64,000 bases of DNA from Stichopus chloronotus. Its lineage: Eukaryota; Echinodermata; Holothuroidea; Aspidochirotida; Stichopodidae. A program made the translations under genes and the position numbers. Position 1 is the stretch's first letter, and each line of letters starts with the position of its first letter. Where the stretch lies: NCBI GenBank assembly GCA_021234535.1, contig CM037830.1:4686170-4750169 (forward strand), written 5' to 3'. The notes beneath the pieces are model-generated. The model had not been told where the DNA came from and made no database searches. It saw only the letters and a program-made list of their open reading frames with translations. Shown here in pieces: positions 26,946 through 39,300 of this stretch.

Positions 26946-29900
26946 GATTAATTCATGTTATTACATGCTTGAGTATTGAAGGAACTATTTCTATTTATCA
27001 TTAGCATGGCATGTTCGCCTTTCTGATACTTTCTTTTCATGAAAACTTGTGATGTCAAAATGCCTAGTTTGTGTGTGATTCTGCATTTATGTAGTTAAGT
27101 GAAAGAAGTGAGGGACTTACCAGTCTTCTGTATTATACATGTAGTTTCCCTATCACACAGATCTGACTTTCTGTTCAAGATTTTGAAAGCATTCTACTTC
27201 TGCAGCTACTAGGTCTGCAAAGGAATAGGCCAGTTTGGGCTAAACAGCCACGTCTGCTACATGCTCATATCTTGTAGTGTTTGTCATAAAGATGTTCACT
27301 CATTGTTGCTTTTGCAAAATAGCATCAGAGAACAAAGTTGTTTCGTCTTGAAAAACTTCTTTGTAATTTGGGTTCATGGTCTTGCAGTCAACATGTTCTG
27401 TACATTTTCACCATAAAGATTCACCACATTGACAAATTTGTCTGTGTTTGTCATGCAAAGTTGGGTAAGCTCTGGTTTACTAATGTTGTTTGTCTTGACG
27501 TTTGGAGATAATAATTACATCTGTTGAAACTGGAATGCAGTTTCATTGCACAGTGTTGTGTGTTCTTCACCCATGTAAACATACTGTATGGTTATATGTG
27601 CAGACTGCACTGCAGCAGTCGTCACCATTTCAGATATAGCTACCTGGGAGAGCTGTGAAATGTTGACATTGTACAACTGAAAGTTATTTTTGATAATATT
27701 CACTGGACTGATCCTGGCAGCCATATTGCAAAGCAGTTTATATTAAATGTTGAACTAACAGTGAAAACAAGCAATGACTAACGACATAGAAAACCGGTAT
27801 GGTAATATGATGTTGTATATGTTACACTGTTAGTACCAGAATCATGCATTGCAGTCCCCCTAAGAGCACCCCACCTGTCTCGTGTAAATGGATTGCTTGA
27901 TTGATCGATTAATTGATTGATTGCATTGATTACTAGAGTTTGCATGAAGTTGACTGGGCAATGACTGACTTTGCTGATATGAGTGTTATTAATAATGATG
28001 TGAGGAGCCATGGTCACCATGGAAACCAGTCTGAAGGATATGGTCATCTTGTCATGATTGATGCCTCTCCTGATGTGTGTGATTCTGTGATTATTTTAAC
28101 TGATCTTTAGTATAATCACCTTGAGTCTTGACTGCCTGTCATTGTCAAACTGTTTTTAAAGTGGTATTTGAGTTTTGATCTCTAGTTTTACTAGAGGTTC
28201 CTTACCTGCAGGAATTTTTCCACTTTAAGAAGTCACACTTGATGGAAACAAGATAATTTGTGATATTTTTTGGACAGAATGATCATTAACCTAAGAGTAG
28301 TGGTTTATTTTGGATTTCATACTTTATCATCTGTGGAACAACTTTTTAGATAGGTTTTAAGACAGACTGCTATAACCAAAGCATTCAAAATATCAAATGC
28401 TTCCCCTAATCATAACAGGAGTTAAGAGGTTGAATAAACTTGCAAACCAATCATCAGTGTTGTGTTTGGACATGTTGCTTTAAGGATACGGTACTTAGCT
28501 TATGGCTATGGATGAATCAATGAAAGATGTGTGGAGTGAACCTTCCTGTAAATCATGGCTTGCTTCTTTTTGTAGAAGTGATACTCTTAAAAAAAAGGAA
28601 GTGTTCAGATTGCAGTGAATGAAGAAAATGTTGATTACTAGTGTGTTCATCCACGGTAGATGAATCACAATTATATATGTGTAGATGTCCAAACTGTATT
28701 GCACGTAAGTTTTGTCCCACAAGGAAAGGTTTGCGATCTCTGCATATATTTGGATAATGGTTGTGATGTTTACTTTATACCTACTTTAATGTTGCACATG
28801 TCTTCCTGCAGGTATAACACATGTAGTTGCTCATAGGCACTGAAAGCCAGTTTTGAATAGTTTATTTGTAATGTTAATTTTGACTACCTTTTTTTACTTC
28901 ACAACATTTGCATGTTTGCATAACATCATGTCATTCAGCATTTCTCAAACTCTGATACGTTTGGTGTCCAAAGGGGTGATGCTTTGTTTTCTCTTTTTGG
29001 TATTTAGTAAACTCTACATTCTTTATTGATGTTTAGGTACTCCATAAACATTTATTAAAAATTTTAAATACATGCACAAAATACAAGAAAATGACAACTG
29101 TTTGGATAGTTTATCAATCTGACTTTTTGTGAAGCATAATATCCTCACCAAGAATCCTCTACTCAGGATTCCACAAATCATGTGAAGCTTTTTTCCGACA
29201 ATTTTTTCTTTTACCCCGTAAATATGTGCAAAGTAATCAGAAAAGATTAATAGTTGTGGTAACAACTCATCACATGTCAAAGGGTAATATGAGAGTAGTA
29301 AGCTTTAAAACTGCACTTGGCATTTTGGTGAACTTTTACATGCAAGCAGCTAATGAAATTGCCGTTGGTGAAAATTTTAGATAGTGTTTCTATGGGAACT
29401 GCTTGCTTTTCTGTAAGTGAGGATTTCTCAGGCAATAATTCTGAAGAAAGGCATGGATTAAATGAGAGTTTCAGGTGTATTAGCCATAGCAGGTATTGAT
29501 GCTTCATTAAAGGCACAAGAGAGATAGCAATGAAAATCAGTTGCAAATCTCTGTATTTGGATATATTTCATATTTATAGCCAGCTTGTATTTTCTTCATA
29601 CTCAAAAATTAGTTTTCCAAATTGTCTTTGGTAAAGATATCCTGTGCTTTACATGATAAAGAACCAGGAATGATCTCTGGTTACGTTTGCAACACCTTTG
29701 CAATGTGCCTCAGCGTCTCAGCTTGCGGTTTTAATATGCGTGGTGTATGGTGTCAGGACCATTACTATGCACATCACATTCATTGGCTTGTATGTCACTG
29801 CTGCCAATTATAACTCAGTGATCTCTTTCCTCTGAAGACAATTGAAAACATCAGTTGAAGAACTTTTTAGTTGGTTGCAAAATAGCTTTTCTTTGGCCAG

Positions 29901-30694
29901 TTCAACTTGGTTGGTTATGGTGGTTTGACTGAGCTAGCAATGTACCAATACATGGAGTCGTGATATTTAAATGTCAGTGATGTTGCATTCAAAGAAACTT
30001 CCACACTCCATATGACTCTGAAATCATGTTCACATGAGTGAAAGCTTACATCATAAAAGGGTCTATATAAGCAATGTTTTAAACCATTTCAAAAACATTT
30101 TGTTACGCAATCCGCTCTTGCTCCCCTTCCTCGTAGGATGCAAAGAAGTAAAAAAGGTTTATTGGAATACTAATAATGTTGGACCATATTGGAGTTAATA
30201 TTAGACTTGTGTAATCTTCAGCCACTGTCATGTGTCTTATAGTCTCCTGGAACTTATTGAGGAAGACGACTGATAGACATAGATGGCCTAGCTGGAGTAA
30301 ACAAGTAGTATTTTTTGTTCCTGTTTGTAGAGGTGGAGTTATGACATAGAATACTGTTATATCAGTGTGTTGAGGTTGTGCATTATGTTAAGTGCATGGG
30401 GTGTAAATAAAAGTTTGATGGGCTAGTTACCAAACCTTACTTGGACCGTTGGCCTTACTATGCCAAGTTACAGAATTAAGTTGGACATCAGATACCATCA
30501 GGAAACACTAATGTGGTAATTCTGATTTTGGGTTGCTTTGAGAGTGCTGAAAATACCTTCTTCAAGTAAATAGGTGCAAGAAAAATTTGCTTATTTAGAA
30601 GTTGCAAAACATGTAGGATACTTATATCGGTTTATTCTGATAGAAGAATTTCTTGATAAATGCTCTTTTCCTGTCTGTTTCATTTGACCCACAG

Positions 30695-30925
30695 GTGAAC
30701 ACGGTCATGGATCAGCAGAGTGGATAGAAGGTGTGGCAATTTTTTTAGCAGTCGTAATCGTGGTCACAGTCACAGCTTTCAATGACTGGACCAAGGAGAA
30801 GCAGTTCCGAGGTCTTCAAGAGAAACTGGAGTCGGAGCACACGATATCCGTCACGAGGTCTGGGGAGGTCACACAGATACCCGTGGCAGAGATAGTTGTT
30901 GGAGACATCTGTATGGTAAAGTATG
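30695..30925 (+). CDS. PMCA (plasma membrane Ca2+-ATPase) internal exon: TM2 and start of actuator domain
   Basis: This exon encodes part of a P-type ATPase that exports Ca2+ from the cytosol across the plasma membrane. Reading from GAA at 30697 there are 76 full codons plus split codons at both ends. A hydrophobic helix ([19 protein letters not shown]) is followed by [13 protein letters not shown], the conserved PMCA sequence after TM2, then by [11 protein letters not shown], a hallmark at the start of the actuator (A) domain. This wording separates PMCA from SERCA and from Na+/K+-ATPases. The acceptor is a pyrimidine-rich stretch ending acccacag at 30694. The donor is G|gtaagg at 30926. Both junctions are phase 1, and the 231-bp length is a multiple of three. 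The first residues ([10 protein letters not shown]) belong to the variable extracellular TM1-TM2 loop. The upstream exon with TM1 was not found. The ATP2B paralogue cannot be assigned, so no gene symbol is given. Confidence 0.95.
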
Positions 30926-33900
30926 GTAAGGACATAAACTGCAATGCTCAGAGTATTTTGCCATGCCAAATATTTTAAAAGAATGGAATGATGCTTCAGA
31001 AGAAAAGTCATCTCCAACATAAATGGTCGTGGAGCACGTTAGCAGTCCGTTTAGCTGATCATCTGATGTGGCACTGAGTTGCAGTAGCATAAAAGGGTTA
31101 ACTAAAACACAAGAATGAAGCAAAGTTATTAGAAATTTCTTCTGCTTGGACTATTTTAAGAAAGAAATAAAGGAAAGTGGCATCCTATCTTAATCATTTC
31201 GTCCACATTGTATCAGTGTTGTGAAGCTGCTATACAGGGTTTGGTCCTCATTTTCCTCCCCATCCATGGTATTTCTCTTTTTATGGTGTAATTTACACAA
31301 AATTGCTAAAAGCAAATTTTGTGATAGTAGCTCTTGTGTTGTCTTCAGTTTTGAAGTACTTTCTACTTTCATGCTTCTGACAGGAATCCCCGGTAGGGAT
31401 CATCACCATGTGTTTATATTTCCCATATTGACACCCGCTATTGACATATGGACCTGCTGTACCCTTGATGGATCTCATGTTGAGATGTCTAGAGGCGTCA
31501 GTTTTATAGAACTTCGGAACTTTTTAGAACTTTTTGTAACTCTGTGTATCATTGGAACTATTACCAGTACTGTACTTTTGGGAACATTTGCTTTTGACTT
31601 GATGGCTCAAACCCTTATTTCTAATGTTGTCACCATCCTTAAGAGAACAGTGTGCAATATCATAGATGATCCAACAAGGCAACCCTGCAAAAAAGGAAAA
31701 AAAAAATGAAATCTTTGTGACACTCTCTTTGTAAAAAGTTAACATTTTTCTGACAGTCACAGTAACTCCCTGACTTTTTTCTTATCATTTCATAGTTTTG
31801 CACTATACATGTTGGCATCAGAATCCCAGAGTTATTTATCTGGCATCAAACTTATAATAAGGATACTGCCTGTCTTCAGTGTTCAAAAGTCTGTCAGCTT
31901 TGACAGTGAAAGTCTAACATTACATCTTAGTAGAGCAACAAACATGCCGATGGCTCACAGCCTTTCGTCAGATGTGGAAAGAAGACGGCAGCTCGTCATC
32001 TTCCTGTGTTGTAGTGAGTGCAGTATCGTCAGTATGTATGCCACCAGTTTGGGACTCAGCGTATTCCCTGCCTGTCACGTATGTTTACTGTGATGTCTGA
32101 AACTGACATTTCATCGACAGGGAAATGACAGCAATATTTCATCAAACATCATTAGTGATTAAAGTATGTTTAGCTTTATTTCCATGGTAGTTAGCCAGGC
32201 AGCTGCTGCCTTCTACAGTGTGATCAGAACTCGTCACCCTGTTGTAAACTCTCATCATTATTTTCGTTTTCTTTTGGCTCATGTCTTAAGCTGAAAAGAA
32301 GTAACAGAAAAGTGGAAATGATTTTACTCTTAGGATAAGGTTAGGGTGATTTGAAACTGTTCAGTTGTGAACCTGAAAAACTGCAAAGAATTTTTGCTCT
32401 AAGTTTGGGTCCACAAAGTGGAGATATATGTCAGAGGTCGTGTTAATCTGTCTATTGAAATTGTATACCTAACATTACTGTTGTGTAGGTCATGTAGCAG
32501 GAAGGACCTCATGACTACTTAGTTATTTGATATGGCAAACCAGAAACGTTCATTGCATAATGTTCTGCACACTGGCTGTTGACACTGGTAGTCATAGAAA
32601 GTCTTGATATGAACTTAAGCAACAAGCCCATACAGTCTGTGTAATTGCCATGTATCCTACTCACACAGTTGAAGACTACTCATCCCTTGTGCTACTCTGC
32701 AGCAGCGCAAAGTGGTATTTTTGTTCTTGCTCCTCCATCCAATATATGCACAGCGCTGTCTCCCACTGTTGGAACATCTTAATCCAAATAACAAATATCA
32801 TCTCTGTGCCTGGTAACTTCTTAAGGACTACCTTTACATTTTTTCTTGGATAATTTTCTCTCTGAACAATCAAACTCTATCCTTCAACAGACTGTGCATC
32901 TCTTCATGTTCCAAATACCTTGGTAAGTGTGTAGAACTGCTCGTGATGCTTGTCACCTTGCATTTCATGGCCTCGGTTCGAAAGCGCCCTCAGTTTTTAT
33001 TCCACTGCTGAGGAAGAAATGTCTGTTCTTGTGTGAGCAAGGTTTGGACTTCAATGTCCTTCTTAAAAAGGGAAAGGAAATGTTTTTCGGAATGGACATT
33101 CCTCATGTGAGTTGGTCACAATGTAGCCAATGTTGTGAGATGTCTATGTGCACCTCTCAGTAACAACACAGTAGAGGTTGGACATGTGATGTTATATGGA
33201 GCATAGGAAGCATATGATCAAGGTTGCTGGACTCCAAAATAAATTTGCATACATATTGACAAGCTATACAATAATTAATTTATGCAGGATTTGCATGAAA
33301 CCTTTTTCCTCCCTCTGTTCTGATGACGTTCACTTGCCATTCCTTTCACCAGTTATCTGCAGAATTAAACTATTGTAACTTGAATCCGACTGCGAAATTA
33401 CTGTAATTTTAGCAAAACTGTCTTTTTTGTAAATTTCAACTTTCAACCTCTTTACCCGTCCCAGGGTGCATGTGGCCATCACTTCATGAAGAGTGCAACA
33501 CGCTGAATTTCACAATTTATTTTTGGAACAAAAAATGATTTGTGCTTCATTTCATCTTTGCTACGTATGTCCTTTCTGTAAAATCTCTCACTAGAACTAT
33601 GTAAAGTAACCCCCAAACCATAGTCACACATTCAAAACAAGTTAACTCATGTGAAGAAAAAAACATGGACAAGGAAAAAGTAAAAATAAAAAGAACAGAC
33701 CTTTACCTCAACATTGCTGTTCATTGCATAAATCACTCAAAAAGTTTACATCTGGTTTCTCTTAACATTCAAGAAAAGGATTCAAGAAGATGAATAAAAG
33801 TTGGATCCTCCTAATCCAAAACAAATCACCGCTTTCTGTTGATGAATGCCTCAAACGTTGCAATATTCGCTCGAAATGCTTTTCCAATAGCAAGCCTGCA

Positions 33901-34616
33901 AAGTGCAGATTATTAATCTAAACAATAATGTCTCCACTCCAGTGCCAGCCTGCACAGAATCATCACCACTCACAGATTCAGTTTGTGGCTGTTTTGCAAA
34001 TTGCTCTTGTTCTCTTTCTCTTTTTTCTTGGTTTTCAGGTAAAGCACATTGGATGCTCAATATTATGTCAGTCGCTTTTATGCAGAATCTATGCTAGAAA
34101 TTGATGTCTCACCCACGAGGTGACGTGCGTAGATGTGCATTTCATGGATGTACTTACGTAGGCCAGCGTGGCTAGGAGATCATTCATAGGTTATTGTGGC
34201 TTGGATGTTTTGTAGCAAGCACTTCAGGGTATAGCGTATCCTTACTTATGTAGACGCCATATGACCATCGCTCCTAGCAAATTTGAAAAGGATAGAAGTC
34301 AATTTAATATTGTCATTAGATGATTTGGTTTAACAAGAACAAAGGAACATGCTGATTTGCTTCTGCAAATTTCGTACACAGACCAAGCCTTGATGTTTGT
34401 AATATGTCATACCGTATTGATCGTTTAGTATTACCCACAAGCTCACCTTAAATCCAAGAAACTCTTTTGTTACACAAGAGTAGATTGACTAACATGTTAA
34501 TTGAATGGACCCTGTTATAGAAAGTTCGATCGCCAAATTGTGCCTCTTCACGTGTAAAGAAGAATGTGTTGTTATTCTGAATATATATTCTTTTTGTAGT
34601 ACTTGCATTAGTTTTC

Positions 34617-34812
34617 ATACATGTGTGAGTTGTGTCCACACATTTATTAGTTTGTTCACTTTTAAAAGTGTGTGCACACCTTTGTTCATGTATTTGGTAT
34701 TTCAGTAGTGTGTGCACACTTTTCTTTAGTGTGTGCACACACTCTCGTCATTGTATGTGAACACCTTTACACCCTGCACCTTTACATTAGTGTGAACACA
34801 CTTACATAGTTT
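34617..34812. repeat. Imperfect array of TGTGTGCACAC palindromes
   Basis: TGTGTGCACAC occurs at 34669, 34709 and 34730. Related half-sites are TGTGTCCACAC near 34635, and TGTGAACAC and TGTGAACACAC further on. Spacing is irregular (about 20-40 bp). The self-complementary core could form small hairpins. Confidence 0.7.
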
Positions 34813-34897
34813 AATACACCTTAAAATCATGATATTAAAGGAGTCACAGACCCATTGCAGGGTAAACAAATAGAGCAGCATATTTCCTTCACTCCCT

Positions 34898-34960
34898 TAT
34901 TTACCTGTCTCAACACAACTGCACTACCAAGTACTGTGCCAAGATTGCTGATACCTTTTA
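34898..34960 (+). repeat. Dispersed repeat family B, copy 1
   Basis: It contains TTACCTGTCTCAACACAA, then CACTACCAAG and TACTGTGCCAAGA. A pyrimidine-rich TTCCTTCACTCCC precedes it. It is similar to the copies at 35.4 and 60.1 kb over about 60 bp. Identity of the family is unknown. Confidence 0.6.
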
Positions 34961-35410
34961 ACTGTCCAAGTCAACTTCACCGATACTGTCGTTGTATCCA
35001 TCAAATGTATATATTTTTGACTCACTACCAAACTGTGACTTAATAGCTAAACATCAGCTCTTGAAAGTGGGCCTTTCCTGTCATGATATATATCATGGTT
35101 ATATCATGGAGAATATTACCTTTGTCCTTTATTTTCTCAAGATGTGTAAAAATAGTCTTGTGCTCCTTGAATTTTGAATTGAATTTGTGTTTGCACTTTG
35201 AAGATATTGACTGACAGTCAAATATGGCCTGAAGACTATGATCGTTAATCACTATACCTTTCAATTGTTTAACTGGCAGTCAAAGCTCCTGTTTTAACCC
35301 ATCCCAGGTAGAAGCTGGGTAGGGACTTGAAACTGACCTGGTGATTTCAAAATATATCCCAAGATTATATTCCTGAGCAAGGGTTAGGTTCAGTAATTTA
35401 CTTCACTCTG

Positions 35411-35474
35411 CACTTACCTGTCTCAACACAATGAATGCATTCCCATCTACTGTGCCAAGAGTACTGGTTACATT
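35411..35474 (+). repeat. Dispersed repeat family B, copy 2
   Basis: It has CTTACCTGTCTCAACACAAT, then GCATTCCCATCTACTGTGCC and AAGAGTACTGGTTAC. It is in the same orientation as copy 1 and about 510 bp from it. Confidence 0.65.
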
Positions 35475-37220
35475 AACAAGCAATTTTACATACAGTAAAA
35501 ATTTATTGGTATTATTCATTTAATGTATCGGTATTTTAGTGTAATTAATTGTTAGATAGATTACTCTGTCAGATTAGTGAGTATCATATTGCCATGCTAT
35601 GAGCATTATTATTAACCTTCAGTACTGTGCCACTCTTTCTAGTGAAGGTGTTTGTTTGGCTGATAAACAATTGCACAGTTAATGTCAGGACACAAATGAC
35701 ATCTACAGTTACAGCACATATGTACACTGATACTTTTGTTGTCTTTCAACTTGGGAAACAGCACTAACTCTACTTATTGTACATGTAATAGCATCAGTTG
35801 GACTATGGTACCCTTAATTTTCTCCTCTTGTACACACGCAGTGCTATATAGACTAATACGTGCACACAGCTACAACTATTATTGATCAAGGCTGTGGGAG
35901 ACTGAGGCACGATTTCCTGCCAACGCAGTTTCTCATTCAGCGCTGATTTGTTGCACAATGGAAAGAATGCATAATAAACCACTTCTGAAAAAAAAAAGCA
36001 TAATGCTCAACAAAATCTTTCATCATCTGGGGCTGTTCAGGTAAACTTTTCAGTCCGTATAATTATGTGTATAGAATGAAGGATTAGAATGTGTTTGAAA
36101 GGAGAATGAATGATTGCGAAAATTTTAGTCTGAAATTTCGCTTTAGTGTACTGTAGCTAATGTTTGTGTATATTGTGTATGTATGGTTACCTCAACCTTG
36201 TGTCAGATTTTTTTTCAATCTCCTATACACATTTCAACCTAGAAAGGAACAAATGTGAAAAAGGTTAATTTTATCCTGAAATATTGTGTGTGGCCCCTGC
36301 TGTATTATGCACTTAAAGATCTGAAATGTATCCAAGCAATAATACCATCCATGCTACTTTGTCACTGCATAATAGCTATGACAAGTTTGCAGTCATATCA
36401 AGGAAAATATATAGTTCATGGGACTATTTTGACCACTTTTCCAGAAATAAAATTGCTATATCTCAGAGCTTCCCCACTGCTCATTTTTGTTGCATGACAT
36501 ATGTTTGTTAGTATGGTTCTTGTCAGTTTCATGTATTACATAAAAATGCAGGAAACGTTTTCTTTGATATGTGACTTTTATGAGAAATACGGCCAATTTT
36601 TAAATGTCATGTAACGTATGTCATGTGCAAAGATCAGTGTTTTAGTTGCTTTAAACTATTTTAATGCAAAGATTTCTGGTAATCTTAAAATGTTGACTAA
36701 GATGTGGTTAGTTGTGAGCTGCCTTTCAAACGACCATGTTAATACAGATGGCTGGCATCCATTTTCTTTTGTCAGGTATCAATTGACATCTTGTACTGTC
36801 AACTACAAATCATAAACACAAGACAGACAGAGGTTTCCAATACATATCATTTAAACTGCTGATTCTAATGTAGAACTTTAGGGCGAACTGTGAGTGGATC
36901 TTGGAATGAGGGATAAGGTTGAACTATGTATGCACCTGCCTCACTTACCTGTCTTCGCATACTTGCTCCGTCATTGCTATATTTTGCCATAATTTGGCAA
37001 CTCTTTTTTGTGTTGCTACTGAACATGATCACTGCAGTTTGTCTAGGAGTACATCATAAAAGGTCCTTTTTTTCATTAACATCTTAGTCCTTGGACTTTT
37101 GAGGCTCCTTTACATATTTTCAAGGGTAGAATGAGCAACATATGTGTGGCATGAGGTTTGAGGTAGCTTTTAGAGGCCACAATTAGAAAGAAAGCATTCC
37201 AGGAGCAGCAGCAGTTGTAC

Positions 37221-37241
37221 AGGGGCTCATTGAGTTGATAT
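37221..37241 (+). repeat. Degenerate repeat family D, copy 1
   Basis: AGGGGCTCATTGAGTTGATA followed by T is identical over 21 bp to the copy at 37696. It is followed by TTGATTTTGGGATG. Confidence 0.55.
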
Positions 37242-37695
37242 TGTTGATTTTGGGATGTGTTTGAAGTAAAACCATTGCATGCCAATTTAGTTCTACAGCC
37301 ATTTTAGCCATGTTTCTGTTCCTACAGGTACTGAAAATGTTTTTTTTTTTTAAAGTGTTCCCACTTTTGGTTCCTTGTGCTAACAAAGGAACTTATGCAA
37401 TGCAGTCAAGTCAGCATGTGTGTGAATGTGCATGTGTGTGTATGACGCCATTGGCGAGGTATGTGGCGCGATAACTCAATAATGGAGTGCTCAAGTTTTC
37501 TCAAACTTGGTGTGAACATGTATCATATTGAGTAGATGTTCCCAGCAATAGGGAACTGTTCCCTTTTGTTTTTGGTGCCTATGTCTCGCATATTAATGAG
37601 TGATGGATGGGACTTAACACAAAATTTCTGATATGGCAATATCTTTGTAGTGCCTTGTACGATTTGCTTCAAATGTGGTAGGAAGTTGTTGTTAA

Positions 37696-37716
37696 AGGGG
37701 CTCATTGAGTTGATAT
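37696..37716 (+). repeat. Degenerate repeat family D, copy 2
   Basis: It is a 21-bp exact match to the 37221 copy, in the same orientation and 475 bp away. The surrounding 37.4-37.8 kb contains a CGCCATTGGCG palindrome and looks repeat-derived, but no boundaries could be set. Confidence 0.55.
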
Positions 37717-38037
37717 CAGTAAAGATTGCGGTGATTTTGAAGTATACAAACACACGACAATACTCACAATTAGCATAATTAATCAAGTTTCACATCCAAT
37801 AGTTATATGAAAATTGTCAATTTTTTTGAATTTTTGACCGTTACTTGCTCTGATTGTGTGCATGTGAATGTACTAATGTGAAAATGTCTGGTCACAAAGT
37901 TTCAAAAACCAAATTTAATCATTGGTTACTCACTCATTAATGTTCCAACGTATGTAAAACTTTGGGATCCTTTTAGTTTGACTGTTTGTCATTAGTATGT
38001 GAAGGAAACTTGACCGGTTTAGAAAAATTGAGTGAAT

Positions 38038-38066
38038 TTCACAAAACAACTGAATGAGCCTCCTTA
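38038..38066 (-). repeat. Degenerate repeat family D, copy 3, reverse orientation
   Basis: The reverse complement reads AAGGAGGCTCATTCAGTTG, matching the family core at about 15 of 19 positions. It is followed by a TTTTGTGAA stretch shared with the copy at 39.28 kb. Confidence 0.4.
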
Positions 38067-39272
38067 AATATTAGGTACATGACCATGCCTTTTTTATTTT
38101 CAATGTTATTAGCATTTGTGGCATTTTTGGCTTCAGTTTGCATATGAGCATACAGAAAATTTAGAAGTTTTGTGCATACTGTGGGCAATTGACTTTTGGT
38201 TACTGAAATCCTTTGTCCCATTTTTATGCTATGGATGCTTATGTGTTCCATCAGCTCCCTTCTCGCAAATCATGGAAGTACTGCTTGAGGTAGTAGTTTC
38301 ATGATCAAATGAAGAAGCAGCAGTGCTGTGAGAAGAAGCTGTATGTTGTCATACCAGCTAGTTTTGGCTGTATCATTTCACATCCTCATGCTTCAATGAT
38401 GATGTGTGCATTGATGTAAATGGCTTTTAATTAATAAGGTGGGCAAGAGGCAATGAAAGAAAATAAGTCAGTTGGTGTTCTTCCAGTGGAACCTAGACTC
38501 TAGGAGTCCCTCCACGGCGTGCTGTCAGTGTTGGGTGGACTTTAAAGGGACATAGATATGATATGCATCATTGCAATTTGCAGAATCCCTTCTTTAGACT
38601 TTTAAATGAAAGATTCACAGCTGTTTGTGCTTTGTAAAATGAATGAGATATTGCTGTATATTGTAGAAATCAACATCTTCAATTATTTGAATTAATTTAA
38701 ATGTCTCCTTTGATATTTCTGAACTCCAGCATATCATTTTACAGAATGTTTATTCCAAGTACAGTTAACCATAGTGCCCTTGGTCTGATGTGAAATCATG
38801 CTAAATACTTCTCATGTATATAACACTGTTGATGGTTGGTCACATTAGTTTATGAACGTGGTTCCGTCAGGGTGTTTGTCATGCTTGGGGCTCAATGTCC
38901 AAAATGGGCTGTATGGGCCATTCTTTAAAATCATGAAATATGTTTCTTTCTCTACAGATTTTATGTGATGAAAGTTGATGGTCAGAAATGGGCCATATGG
39001 CTTATTGTAGAAAATAAAGCAAAGTGCTCCTTTCACTTCATAATTTAATATGCTGTACATCTGTGCAAGGAATCACAGAGCCTGTGGGCTGTTGCTTTAA
39101 GTACCTATTGTAAAAAGTGTCTGGCCACAGATTTGCAATAAGTGGTTCGATCATCACTTACCCTGTCATTGTTGCTTTATTTGTGTGTCATATGTCGAGA
39201 ATCTCCCAAGTTTGAGCGTTTACCATCAACATATGAGTAGTGGACAACAGGTTTGATGAAATATTATTGATT

Positions 39273-39300
39273 TTGTGAACCAACTGAATGAATCCCTGTA
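39273..39300 (-). repeat. Degenerate repeat family D, copy 4, reverse orientation
   Basis: The reverse complement reads TACAGGGATTCATTCAGTTG followed by GTTCACAAAATC, a diverged version of the family core. Confidence 0.4.

Larger units (their letters stand above)
1..30694. other. Non-coding DNA upstream of the first recognised PMCA exon
   Basis: This is either 5' intron of the PMCA gene or, in part, sequence beyond it. The exon at 30695 starts in phase 1 and begins after TM1, so at least one coding exon must lie upstream. I looked for the family segment containing QDVTLI and LGLSFY and did not find it here, which favours one or more long introns reaching past the left edge. The DNA is AT-rich with stops in all frames. 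Apart from the listed repeats and one weak exon candidate, I see nothing definable in 1-5.4 kb, 6.4-12.9 kb, 13.3-17.5 kb, 22-25.6 kb and 27-30.7 kb. Confidence 0.6.

Noticed and set aside
31221..31709. 162-codon open frame on the plus strand just after the first PMCA exon
   Set aside because: It opens on GTG, has no motif, ends in a poly-lysine from an A run, and lies inside the defined PMCA intron.
32961..32990. CCTCGGTTCGAAAGC resembling a tRNA B box
   Set aside because: No matching A box, acceptor stem or cloverleaf could be drawn around it. Other GGTTCGA hits (39.15, 61.73 kb) fail in the same way.
36949..36965. Fourth copy of family B (CACTTACCTGTCTTCGC)
   Set aside because: Similarity ends after about 13 bp, so it is not distinguishable from chance.
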